Source: Desulfobacterales bacterium (lineage in GTDB: Bacteria > Desulfobacterota > Desulfobacteria > Desulfobacterales > Desulfobacteraceae). Taken from it: a DNA stretch of 7,362 bases. Below, piece after piece: positions 1 through 5,566 of this stretch. The number at the start of each line of letters is the position of its first letter. Within the stretch, counting starts at the first letter, position 1. The position numbers were made by a program, and so were the translations under genes. A model generated the notes under the pieces. That model had not been told where the DNA came from, searched no databases, and saw nothing but the letters and a program-made list of their open reading frames with translations. Location of the stretch: the NCBI GenBank assembly GCA_022361095.1, contig JAKSBO010000260.1, positions 1 to 7,362 on the forward strand, given 5' to 3'.

Positions 1-2
1 AC

Positions 3-818
3 TATCTTCATGCCGGTGCGGATTGCCTGATTACGGCAAGTTACCAGGCCACGTTCCAAGGCCTTGGCTGTCAGGGGTACAGCCCGGAGCAGGCCCGAAA
101 ACTTATCCGGTCTGCTGTTGCGCTGGCAAAAACGGCCGTGGACAGGTTCTGGGCAGATCCGGCCAACCGGGCCAACCGGATGAAACCCTTGGTGGCTGCA
201 TCTGTGGGGCCCTATGGTGCCTTTCTGGCGGATAGATCTGAATACACAGGGCTTTACGGCATCAGTGAAGATGAACTGGTTGATTTCCATAAAGAGAGAT
301 TGAACACATTGATTTCAGCCGGGCCCGATCTTCTGGCCTGTGAAACCCTGCCTTGTTTTGCCGAGGCCAGAGCCCTCGTGCGGCTAATGGAGGATCTCAA
401 AGCGGATCAGGATATGGTCCCGGCCTGGTTCTGTTTCAGTGCGCGGGACGGGAAGCATATCAGCAGCGGAGAAGCGGTTAGGGACTGCGCCCGGTGGCTG
501 GATGATAAACCCTGTGTGGCAGCGGTTGGGATCAACTGCACGGATCCGGCCCATGTGACCTCCCTTGTAAAAGAGATACGATCAGTGACCGGCAAACCAG
601 TGGTGGTCTATCCCAATAAAGGTGACGTATATAACAAATTGACAAACTCGCGGGCCCCAAATCCCGGTGTGCATTCCTTGGGTGAAATGGCAGCCCAATG
701 GGTAAAACACGGCGCCGGGCTCATTGGCGGCTGCTGCCATACAATACCGGATGATATTCGGCGGCTTGCTTTGGAATTGAGACATTGTATCCATCTTCCA
801 AGGAAAAAACCCTGGTAA
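3..818 (+). CDS. mmuM: Homocysteine S-methyltransferase, 5'-truncated by window edge
   Basis: This is the C-terminal ~271 residues of a Zn-dependent homocysteine S-methyltransferase, which makes methionine from homocysteine using S-methylmethionine or a similar methyl donor in the cytoplasm. The first full visible codon is at 3, and the reading frame stays open through the left edge. By comparison with the ~310-residue E. coli MmuM, about 55-60 N-terminal residues lie outside the window. Family landmarks seen: ITASYQAT near the visible start, LLACETLPC, GINCT with the first zinc Cys (visible residue ~179), VVYPNKGDVY, and GLIGGCCHT with the paired zinc Cys (~244-245). The whole zinc site is therefore intact. 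The last residues (HLPRKKPW) fall in a stretch that recurs as a 10-bp direct repeat downstream, so the extreme C-terminus may have been altered by a repeat insertion. It is G+C-richer than the genes that follow. The family call is firm; donor specificity cannot be read from sequence. Confidence 0.93.
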   Translation, partial: YLHAGADCLITASYQATFQGLGCQGYSPEQARKLIRSAVALAKTAVDRFWADPANRANRMKPLVAASVGPYGAFLADRSEYTGLYGISEDELVDFHKERLNTLISAGPDLLACETLPCFAEARALVRLMEDLKADQDMVPAWFCFSARDGKHISSGEAVRDCARWLDDKPCVAAVGINCTDPAHVTSLVKEIRSVTGKPVVVYPNKGDVYNKLTNSRAPNPGVHSLGEMAAQWVKHGAGLIGGCCHTIPDDIRRLALELRHCIHLPRKKPW

Positions 819-918
819 AGTCAGGCCGGAAGAGAGGCATGTTGCCGGATAACCGGACGCTGGGTGACCGTTATCCGGCAACATGCCTGGATCGACTCGG
901 CCATTTAGCATCTTCCAA
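792..918. repeat. 10-bp direct repeats flanking the palindrome
   Basis: CATCTTCCAA occurs at 792-801 (inside the 3' end of mmuM) and again at 909-918, bracketing the perfect palindrome. This arrangement would fit a target duplication around a small inserted element of about 107 nt, or duplication by slippage. A 10-bp match within ~120 nt can also be chance. The first copy encodes part of the last few residues of the methyltransferase. Confidence 0.35.
835..888. repeat. Perfect 19-bp inverted repeat, REP/MITE-like palindrome
   Basis: The left arm AGGCATGTTGCCGGATAAC (835-853) and right arm GTTATCCGGCAACATGCCT (870-888) are exact reverse complements around a 16-nt loop. No T-run follows on either strand close enough for a standard intrinsic terminator. 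It sits in the 135-nt gap between mmuM and the S41 peptidase gene, with outer GGCCG/CGGCC pairing (about 824-828 and 898-902). Both strands can be translated across it to similar peptides (MLPDN...YPATC), a typical artefact of palindromic repeats that end up annotated as small hypothetical proteins. It could be a dispersed repetitive palindrome, a hairpin protecting or ending the mmuM mRNA, or a remnant of a small non-autonomous element. The structure is certain; the function is not. Confidence 0.75.
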
Positions 919-953
919 AAAGGAGCCGTTTAAAGAAACGAAAAAAAAAAGCG

Positions 954-2204
954 ATGAAAAAACCACACTTTATTCTGATAATCACCGTGTCTCTGGCAAT
1001 TTTAGGAACATCTTCTGCGGCCTTAGCGACTACAACACCTTCCTATGCTGATCTATACGAGGAAATAGTTGAGATCGTTGAGGCGCATTTTTATAATCCT
1101 GTCCAAATTATAAAGGATTTTCCGGCCATCAGGGATGCTTACCGCAAACAACTGCCGCAAATTTCTACCCGGAAGGCATTTTCCTCCCTTGTGAATACCA
1201 TGCTTGGTGAATTGAAGGCGTCCCACACGTATTATTTAACGACAGAGGATTATGAATACTATCAGTTAGCCGCTTTATTTTCACAGATCCCCAGCATTGG
1301 CGGCCTGTTTGAGGCGCAAAACGTGTTGTATCCGACAGTTGGTATTATAACCCAGTCTTTCAAAAAAAAGGTGCATATCGTTTCTGTCCTTTCCGGAAGC
1401 ATTGCCGAAAAAGCCGGATTATTGAAAGGAGATGAGATCCAGTCCGTCAATGGAAAGCCTTATACGCCAATCGCGTCTCTGCGCCCTTTTATCGGAAATG
1501 ATGTCTCTTTTGAAATCAGACGGCAGGCCCGGGCCGAGCCGTTTAAAATTGTAATGAAACCGGTTCTTGTAAATCCGAAGCAAGAGATGCTGGAGGCTCA
1601 AAAAGCCAGCGCCCGGATTATTAAACGTGCAGGGAAGCGCATCGGCTATATTCACATCTATTCCTATGCAGGGGACGAATATCACCAGGAATTACTTAAT
1701 GCACTCATATGGGGAGAGTTAAGAAAGGCCGATGCCTTAATCATTGATTTGCGGTATGGCCTGGGGGGCGCATGGCCGTATTATCTCAACCTTTTTAACC
1801 AGGATATTCCCGCCCTTGAAATGATTGACAAACATGGAAAGAAAACCACTGTTGATTCGCAGTGGAGAAAACCGGCCGCTTACCTGGTGAACGGGTTCAG
1901 CCGAAGCGGAAAGGAATTGCTGGCATTCGGTGCCAGGAAATATCACACGGCAACCGTAATCGGAGAACGGACGCCGGGGCAGACCCTCGGAGGGCGCCTG
2001 TTCCCCTTGTCCAATAACGATATGCTTTTTCTTGCTGTTAAGAGTTCTCGTATTGACGGAGTCAACCTGGAAGGGGTTGGGGTTGAGCCGGATATTGAAG
2101 TCCCATTTGATGTTCGGTACTGCTCTGGACATGATGTGCAACTTGAAAAGGCTGTTGAGCATCTTATCGGGAGGCTGCCGGTTGAGAGCAAACCTGTCCG
2201 GTGA
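954..2204 (+). CDS. Exported PDZ-S41 serine peptidase, tricorn-type active site
   Basis: A 416-residue S41-family peptidase, probably periplasmic. Residues 1-25 form a signal peptide (MKKP start, hydrophobic core, cleavage likely after ALA25). A helical N-terminal region (30-105) contains MLGELKASHT, then a PDZ domain lies at about 125-200 (AEKAGLLKGDEIQSVNGKP), and the S41 domain at about 225-385 with LIIDLRYGLGG (262-272), the serine motif GFSRSGKE and LEGVGVEPDI. Aligned by eye with Prc/CtpA, the nucleophile is Ser318, but the Lys of the GEPTFGKG motif is Gln343 (GERTPGQ), so the CtpA Ser-Lys dyad is absent. Instead Ser90-His91 and Glu373 match the Ser-His...Glu pattern of tricorn/S41B enzymes, so activity is expected. 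ATG 954 is the only reasonable start because it leads directly into the signal peptide, although no Shine-Dalgarno lies at normal spacing: an A10 tract (941-950) precedes it and AGGAG (921-925) is 28 nt away. The substrate is unknown. It is separated by 231 nt from the next large gene. Confidence 0.88.
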   Translation: MKKPHFILIITVSLAILGTSSAALATTTPSYADLYEEIVEIVEAHFYNPVQIIKDFPAIRDAYRKQLPQISTRKAFSSLVNTMLGELKASHTYYLTTEDYEYYQLAALFSQIPSIGGLFEAQNVLYPTVGIITQSFKKKVHIVSVLSGSIAEKAGLLKGDEIQSVNGKPYTPIASLRPFIGNDVSFEIRRQARAEPFKIVMKPVLVNPKQEMLEAQKASARIIKRAGKRIGYIHIYSYAGDEYHQELLNALIWGELRKADALIIDLRYGLGGAWPYYLNLFNQDIPALEMIDKHGKKTTVDSQWRKPAAYLVNGFSRSGKELLAFGARKYHTATVIGERTPGQTLGGRLFPLSNNDMLFLAVKSSRIDGVNLEGVGVEPDIEVPFDVRYCSGHDVQLEKAVEHLIGRLPVESKPVR

Positions 2205-2223
2205 GCGATGCCGAACACATCGC
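2205..2223 (+). other. Small hairpin right after the S41 gene stop
   Basis: GCGATG (2205-2210) pairs with CATCGC (2218-2223) around a 7-nt loop, starting at the base after the TGA stop. CCGG copies on both sides could lengthen it imperfectly. There is no T-tract after it, so it is at most a weak or Rho-assisted transcript end. Confidence 0.25.
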
Positions 2224-2255
2224 CGGTCTTGCCCAGGTAAATCCGAATCGTTGGA

Positions 2256-2267
2256 ATTCCATGGAAT
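2256..2267. other. 12-bp perfect palindrome ATTCCATGGAAT
   Basis: A perfect dyad located immediately upstream of an AGGAGG Shine-Dalgarno sequence (2268-2273). It could be an operator half-site pair or a small hairpin near a ribosome binding site, but a palindrome of this size can occur by chance. Confidence 0.2.
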
Positions 2268-2284
2268 AGGAGGCAATAAACGTT

Positions 2285-2362
2285 TTGGAAAACAAAATAA
2301 AAACACAAAATGATTATACTGCTCTTTTATTTGCTGAACAGATGCGTGATAAAATTGGTTAG
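2285..2362 (+). CDS. Possible 25-residue small ORF or gene remnant
   Basis: A TTG start at 2285 opens a 25-codon frame to TAG at 2360-2362 (peptide begins MENKIKTQNDYTALL and ends EQMRDKIG). What draws attention is a full AGGAGG at 2268-2273, 11 nt before the TTG, the best Shine-Dalgarno in the window and otherwise unexplained. The peptide is soluble and charged, with no signal peptide or membrane helix. It may be a real small protein, a leader peptide for the gene at 2436, or the decayed N-terminus of a lost gene. No family is recognised. The TTG start and short length keep confidence low. Confidence 0.25.
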   Translation: MENKIKTQNDYTALLFAEQMRDKIG

Positions 2363-2384
2363 GGCTTAGAGAAAATCATATAAT
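2355..2384 (+). promoter_or_regulatory. Candidate sigma70 promoter for the four-gene block
   Basis: A perfect -10 box TATAAT lies at 2379-2384, with a partial -35 TTGGTT (2355-2360, three of six consensus bases) at 18-nt spacing. Transcription would start near 2390-2392, about 45 nt before the ATG at 2436. It lies between the S41 gene and the archaemetzincin-like gene, suggesting the latter starts its own transcription unit. Other A+T-rich matches in this gap are possible. Confidence 0.4.
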
Positions 2385-2394
2385 TCCTGGCAAA

Positions 2395-2409
2395 CTTTGC
2401 TGTGCAAAG
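2395..2409 (+). other. Hairpin at the predicted 5' end of the block mRNA
   Basis: CTTTGC (2395-2400) and GCAAAG (2404-2409) form a perfect 6-bp stem with a TGT loop. It would lie within the first ~20 nt of a transcript from the TATAAT promoter and well ahead of the Shine-Dalgarno at 2424-2429, so it would not block translation. An mRNA-stabilising 5' stem is one possibility. Confidence 0.3.
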
Positions 2410-2423
2410 GGCCGAATCGACTA

Positions 2424-2429
2424 AAGGAG
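2424..2429 (+). promoter_or_regulatory. Ribosome binding site fixing the start at 2436
   Basis: AAGGAG lies 6 nt before ATG 2436. The open frame begins at an earlier ATG (2397), but that codon has no such site, lies inside the hairpin just described, and would put 13 polar residues in front of the signal peptide. Start 2436 is therefore preferred. Confidence 0.75.
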
Positions 2430-2435
2430 TTCAAA

Positions 2436-3983
2436 ATGGTCAAGCTGATTCAAACAATAACATTTTTATCTTTTCTATTTTTACCTTGTGTGTCTAATGC
2501 CGATGATCTTCCTGATTTTTTTAAAGAGATAGAGCAAAAAACATTTTTTCCCAATGGAATAAACGACGGGAAACTTCAAAAAACCATGGAAGGAGAAAAT
2601 TATTTTCTGCTTCAGTGGGAAAACCCGTCCAAGCATCAAGTTTCACTAAAATATCGTGACGCAACACCCAATACAGTCCAGTCCGTATATCAAGCAATGG
2701 GAGAAGAAATAGATAAGAGCATAAAACAAAAGGGCGGGAATATAGTTCATCTAAATGAATTCTTTGCCGTCATTCTCATCAATGATACGAAATGGAACCA
2801 TTCGGTAAACGTGTTATATGCAACAACAGAGGGGGTATATTCTTGGAAATATAAAGTCCCCAACACGTTTAAGACCGATTATGACAATTACATCACCGCC
2901 ATAACACTATTGGCACGCAAGCATCAATACGATGTGGCCTTAAAATATGGCAATGTTGTTATGGGCCGCTGGGGAGGTCCTGTGCATGAATTTGCCAAAT
3001 TGCTTGCGGGCAAAAACGATCCAAGGACTAAAGATGTTTACAGACAGCTATTACAAACCAGCCCCTCAAACTATGACGCACAAATTGAATATACCTCCAT
3101 AACAAAAAACGAAGATGAGGCCAGACAGAGTGCTTTAATCGTTGAAAGGGGCGCAGAGGAAGAGAGCCTTTTAAACACTGCTGCCAAAATTTTAAACAAG
3201 GATATTCCTGCAGTCACTTCCTTTCCAATCCTCAATGTAAAAGACAAAGGGCTTAAAGTCATACTTATCCCGTTAGAGCCATGTAACCCTTGGTTGCTTG
3301 AGGAGATTTCAGGCGTTTACGAAAAAATTACCTCTATTCCTGTTACCATAAGAAGGCTGCCTGTAAAATGGACGGCCCCTGAGCCTGCACGGTCTGCATA
3401 CAGGCCTCATCTTGAAAAAATTGCATCAAATATTTGGAAGACAAAATCGGATTTCAGTGATTGGCCGTTATCAAAACTAAAAGATGAAATAATGAAAAAG
3501 GCAAAAGAGCAAGGCCCCCAAGCTGTCACATCCATGAATCAACTGTTCAAAAAAATGGACGAGACAGGTTATCAATGGGATGCAGAGCCAATCATGGACC
3601 GGCTTTCTCGGGTAATAGCCCCTTATTTCTCAAAAGATCCGAATACAATGGTTGTGGGAATAACAGGGTTAGATATTTTTTCAGGAGAAGCCAATTTTTT
3701 ATTTAGTTTGTTTGGAGGCCTCAACAATTCCCCTGTTAGTGTTATGTCCTACGCAAGAATGAAAGCAACGTTCACAGGAGAAAATCAATCCAGAAAACGC
3801 TTGACGGAGCGTGCTGCAAAAGAACTCGTTCCTGCGAGTTTGAAAAAACTTAAGATTCCAAGGCCTATGGATCCATCTTGCCCTTATTCCTATTCCAGTG
3901 GTTTGCAACGCTTGGAAGAAAAAACATTAAACCTGTCGGAACCGGTGAAAAACGAAATTGAAAGAATTAAAAACAGCATTTAA
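2436..3983 (+). CDS. Exported archaemetzincin-like protein with degenerate zinc motif
   Basis: A 515-residue secreted protein. Residues 1-22 are a signal peptide (cleavage likely after SNA22; the Cys18 context is not a lipobox). Residues 25-145 are an unrecognised mixed region; 147-255 look like degenerate TPR-type helical hairpins (YDVALKYGNVV, DVYRQLLQTSPSNYDAQIEY). Residues ~272-500 resemble archaemetzincin: LKVILIPLEP, RLPV.WTAPEPARSAY, then GITGLDIFSGEANFLFSLFGG (409-429), SVMSYARM and DPSCPYSYSSGLQRLEEK (479-496). At the position of the family's HExxH zinc helix the protein reads KELVP (462-466). The glutamate remains but both histidines are gone, and no HxxxC continuation or C-terminal paired Cys is seen. 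It is thus probably a pseudoprotease used for binding or scaffolding in the periplasm. The frame is intact with no sign of a frameshift, so the loss appears selected, not a sequencing error. It heads a co-directional block with two membrane proteins and an AAA+ ATPase. The archaemetzincin call is by motif pattern only. Confidence 0.62.
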   Translation: MVKLIQTITFLSFLFLPCVSNADDLPDFFKEIEQKTFFPNGINDGKLQKTMEGENYFLLQWENPSKHQVSLKYRDATPNTVQSVYQAMGEEIDKSIKQKGGNIVHLNEFFAVILINDTKWNHSVNVLYATTEGVYSWKYKVPNTFKTDYDNYITAITLLARKHQYDVALKYGNVVMGRWGGPVHEFAKLLAGKNDPRTKDVYRQLLQTSPSNYDAQIEYTSITKNEDEARQSALIVERGAEEESLLNTAAKILNKDIPAVTSFPILNVKDKGLKVILIPLEPCNPWLLEEISGVYEKITSIPVTIRRLPVKWTAPEPARSAYRPHLEKIASNIWKTKSDFSDWPLSKLKDEIMKKAKEQGPQAVTSMNQLFKKMDETGYQWDAEPIMDRLSRVIAPYFSKDPNTMVVGITGLDIFSGEANFLFSLFGGLNNSPVSVMSYARMKATFTGENQSRKRLTERAAKELVPASLKKLKIPRPMDPSCPYSYSSGLQRLEEKTLNLSEPVKNEIERIKNSI

Positions 3984-3995
3984 TCCTTTTCTGGA

Positions 3996-4097
3996 ATGGA
4001 GCCGGATGAAAAGGCAAAACATATGGACGGTTTTATGTTGAACTTGGGCCTTAAAAAGATAAAGGGGTATTTTAACCATTATGGACCAAAATATTGA
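3996..4097 (+). CDS. Possible 33-residue small ORF between genes
   Basis: The 97-nt gap after the archaemetzincin-like gene can be read as a 33-codon frame from ATG 3996 to TGA 4097, overlapping the start of the next gene by 17 nt. The peptide begins MEPDEKAKHMDGFML and is basic toward its end (LKKIKGYFNHYG). The Shine-Dalgarno is poor. It may serve as a translational coupler for the 4081 gene or may be chance open frame. Confidence 0.18.
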   Translation: MEPDEKAKHMDGFMLNLGLKKIKGYFNHYGPKY

Positions 4098-4572
4098 ACA
4101 TTTGTTGCAGCCTACATTGTCGATCAAAGAACAAAGGGTGCCGATATTTTCTGTTCGCGCCGGTTTTTTTACCGCTTTTTTTGGCGGACCGCTTGCTGTC
4201 ACTTTGCTGTCTGCATTGAATTCAAGAAGACTCAAAAGACTTAAAAAAGATCTGATATTGTATTTTATCGGTATTTCAGGATTTTTGGTTTATCTGTTTA
4301 TTCTTCTTGATATTCCTCAAGGCGTTAATATCAGTGAATGGATGTCCTCACAGAGACGTGAAAATATGGTTTACAAATATGGCAGCCGGGGTCTGGGTTT
4401 AGTTTTTTGGGCCGTATACTATTATCTTCATAAACAATATTACAAGACGATGTCCCTTTTTGACATGGAACCGCCCAATCCTTGGACATCAGCCATTCTC
4501 TGCATTGTTATCGGCGGTTTTTTTCAATTCATGTCGGCCATGCTTGTCATTTTTATCAGAGGGCTTATTTAA
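4081..4572 (+). CDS. Four-helix inner-membrane protein of unknown function
   Basis: A 163-residue protein with four likely membrane helices at about 26-46 (FFTAFFGGPLAVTLLSAL), 57-77 (LILYFIGISGFLVYLFILL), 103-119 and 137-160. A basic loop (SRRLKRLKKD, 48-57) sits between helices 1 and 2, placing that loop in the cytoplasm and, with an even helix number, both termini in the periplasm by the positive-inside rule. The GGPLA...N pattern in helix 1 resembles one seen in uncharacterised bacterial membrane proteins, but I cannot name a family. No signal peptide is evident. The start ATG 4081 is preceded by AAAGGGG (4061-4067) at a rather long 13-nt spacing, and an in-frame TAA at 4060 rules out an upstream extension. 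Its stop overlaps the next gene's start (TAATG), so the two are translationally coupled and likely physical partners. Confidence 0.75.
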   Translation: MDQNIEHLLQPTLSIKEQRVPIFSVRAGFFTAFFGGPLAVTLLSALNSRRLKRLKKDLILYFIGISGFLVYLFILLDIPQGVNISEWMSSQRRENMVYKYGSRGLGLVFWAVYYYLHKQYYKTMSLFDMEPPNPWTSAILCIVIGGFFQFMSAMLVIFIRGLI

Positions 4573-5450
4573 TGGAAGAGAACGGAAAGAAACGTATTGA
4601 TGATGTTCAGAAACTCTATTATCTCATAGAACGCAATCGTTATGAGATGGCTGAAAATATACTTGGCTCAGCTTTAGCAAAAGATCCGGATAGCCTTGAG
4701 TTGCAATATATCTCGGCTTTTATTGACAAAGAAGCCGACCGCTTATATGACGCCGAAAAGACACTAACGCATATTTTATCTAAAGATCCAAATCACTTTG
4801 GGGCAAAATACCTGCTTGCCCAGGTGTGTAATGACAAAGAGGACTTTGCCCAGGCTGAACGCCTGATCATTGATTTAATCAGAGACTTTCCGCGGGAGCC
4901 TCAATATTTTGCAATCTATGCCCATATCATGATGCAGACCATGAACCTGGATAAAGCAGGGAAACTGGCAGCCGAAGCCCTCCGGCTGGATCCGGAACAT
5001 CCCGGTGCCCTTACAACATCAATTTTATGCGCATTGAGCAGAGGGCAGAATGTAAAGGCAAAAGAACAATTTTCAGATCTGGTTAGAAACTATCCGGACG
5101 CCGCTTTCAGTGCACATTCACTTTATATTATTCTTGTTGAAAATAAAAAGTACCGTGCTGCCGGCAGAATCGCCCGGGAGCTGTTAAGAAATAATCCCAA
5201 CGACACAGATTACGTGGAAATGATTAAAAGTCTTCGCTTAGTCACACATCCTGCCATGTTACCCTTATATCCCTTGCAGCGTTGGGGATGGCACGCTTCG
5301 GCCGTGATGTGGGTGCTTTTTATTATTGCTGCCAGGATGGCTTCAAACTATTTATCCGATGTACAGGCATTCATCATCACGTTCTCTCTTTTAGGCTACA
5401 TCGCGTATAGCTGGATCGCCCCGCCGGTTTTAAAACGATTGTTGAAATAA
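4572..5450 (+). CDS. TPR protein with two C-terminal membrane helices
   Basis: A 292-residue tail-anchored-type TPR protein. Residues ~10-215 form about six tetratricopeptide repeats; the clearest are ENILGSALAKDPDSLELQY, AEKTLTHILSKDPNHFGAKYLLA, AERLIIDLIRDFPREPQYFAIYA and AGKLAAEALRLDPEHPGALT. Two hydrophobic helices follow at about 243-259 (AVMWVLFIIAARMA) and 264-284 (VQAFIITFSLLGYIAYSWI). With no signal peptide, the TPR face should be cytoplasmic, where it could dock partners such as the AAA+ protein encoded next. ATG 4572 is chosen because AGAGGG (4558-4563) lies 8 nt upstream and it overlaps the previous stop by one base (TAATG). The earlier in-frame ATG at 4482 lies inside the preceding gene and would add 30 residues without TPR character. 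TPR identity is firm; the function is an inference from context. Confidence 0.82.
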   Translation: MEENGKKRIDDVQKLYYLIERNRYEMAENILGSALAKDPDSLELQYISAFIDKEADRLYDAEKTLTHILSKDPNHFGAKYLLAQVCNDKEDFAQAERLIIDLIRDFPREPQYFAIYAHIMMQTMNLDKAGKLAAEALRLDPEHPGALTTSILCALSRGQNVKAKEQFSDLVRNYPDAAFSAHSLYIILVENKKYRAAGRIARELLRNNPNDTDYVEMIKSLRLVTHPAMLPLYPLQRWGWHASAVMWVLFIIAARMASNYLSDVQAFIITFSLLGYIAYSWIAPPVLKRLLK

Positions 5451-5460
5451 CCGCCATGGG

Positions 5461-5489
5461 CGGGTCTGGTCTGTCGGCACCCAGGCCCG
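5461..5489 (+). other. Hairpin in the leader of the AAA+ gene
   Basis: CGGGTCTGG (5461-5469) pairs with CCAGGCCCG (5481-5489) as a 9-bp stem with one G-U pair and an 11-nt loop. It shares 5461-5463 with a competing small hairpin, CCGCC (5451-5455) with GGCGG (5459-5463), which starts at the base after the upstream stop. No T-tract follows. It may be an RNA processing or stability element that sets different expression of the TPR and AAA+ genes; it lies about 77 nt before the AAA+ start. A weak TATTAT (5534-5539) downstream could be a -10 box, but I see no matching -35. Confidence 0.35.
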
Positions 5490-5566
5490 GCTCACAACGA
5501 AAGTTTTAAGATCTGGATGGCTTACACAGACTTTATTATTAGAGGCACCCTGAAAGAAGGTAAACA

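Noticed and set aside
582..911. Minus-strand 109-residue open frame across the mmuM end and palindrome
   Set aside because: It runs antisense to mmuM and its N-terminus is the translated palindrome (MLPDN...YPATC). The plus-strand frame at 785-1051 shows the same peptide pattern, as expected from an inverted repeat and not from a gene.
785..1051. Plus-strand 88-residue open frame through the intergenic palindrome
   Set aside because: It overlaps the S41 signal-peptide region in another frame, has no good ribosome binding site, and its sequence is explained by the palindrome.
1737..2306. Minus-strand 189-residue open frame antisense to the S41 gene
   Set aside because: The S41 frame carries clear domain motifs over the same bases; the antisense product has no recognisable domain and low-complexity arginine/proline-rich stretches.
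2397..2435. Upstream ATG start for the archaemetzincin-like gene
   Set aside because: It would add a polar 13-residue extension before the signal peptide and has no ribosome binding site, whereas ATG 2436 has AAGGAG at 6 nt.
4482..4571. Upstream ATG start for the membrane TPR gene
   Set aside because: It lies deep in the preceding gene; ATG 4572 has an AGAGGG site and the classic TAATG coupling overlap.
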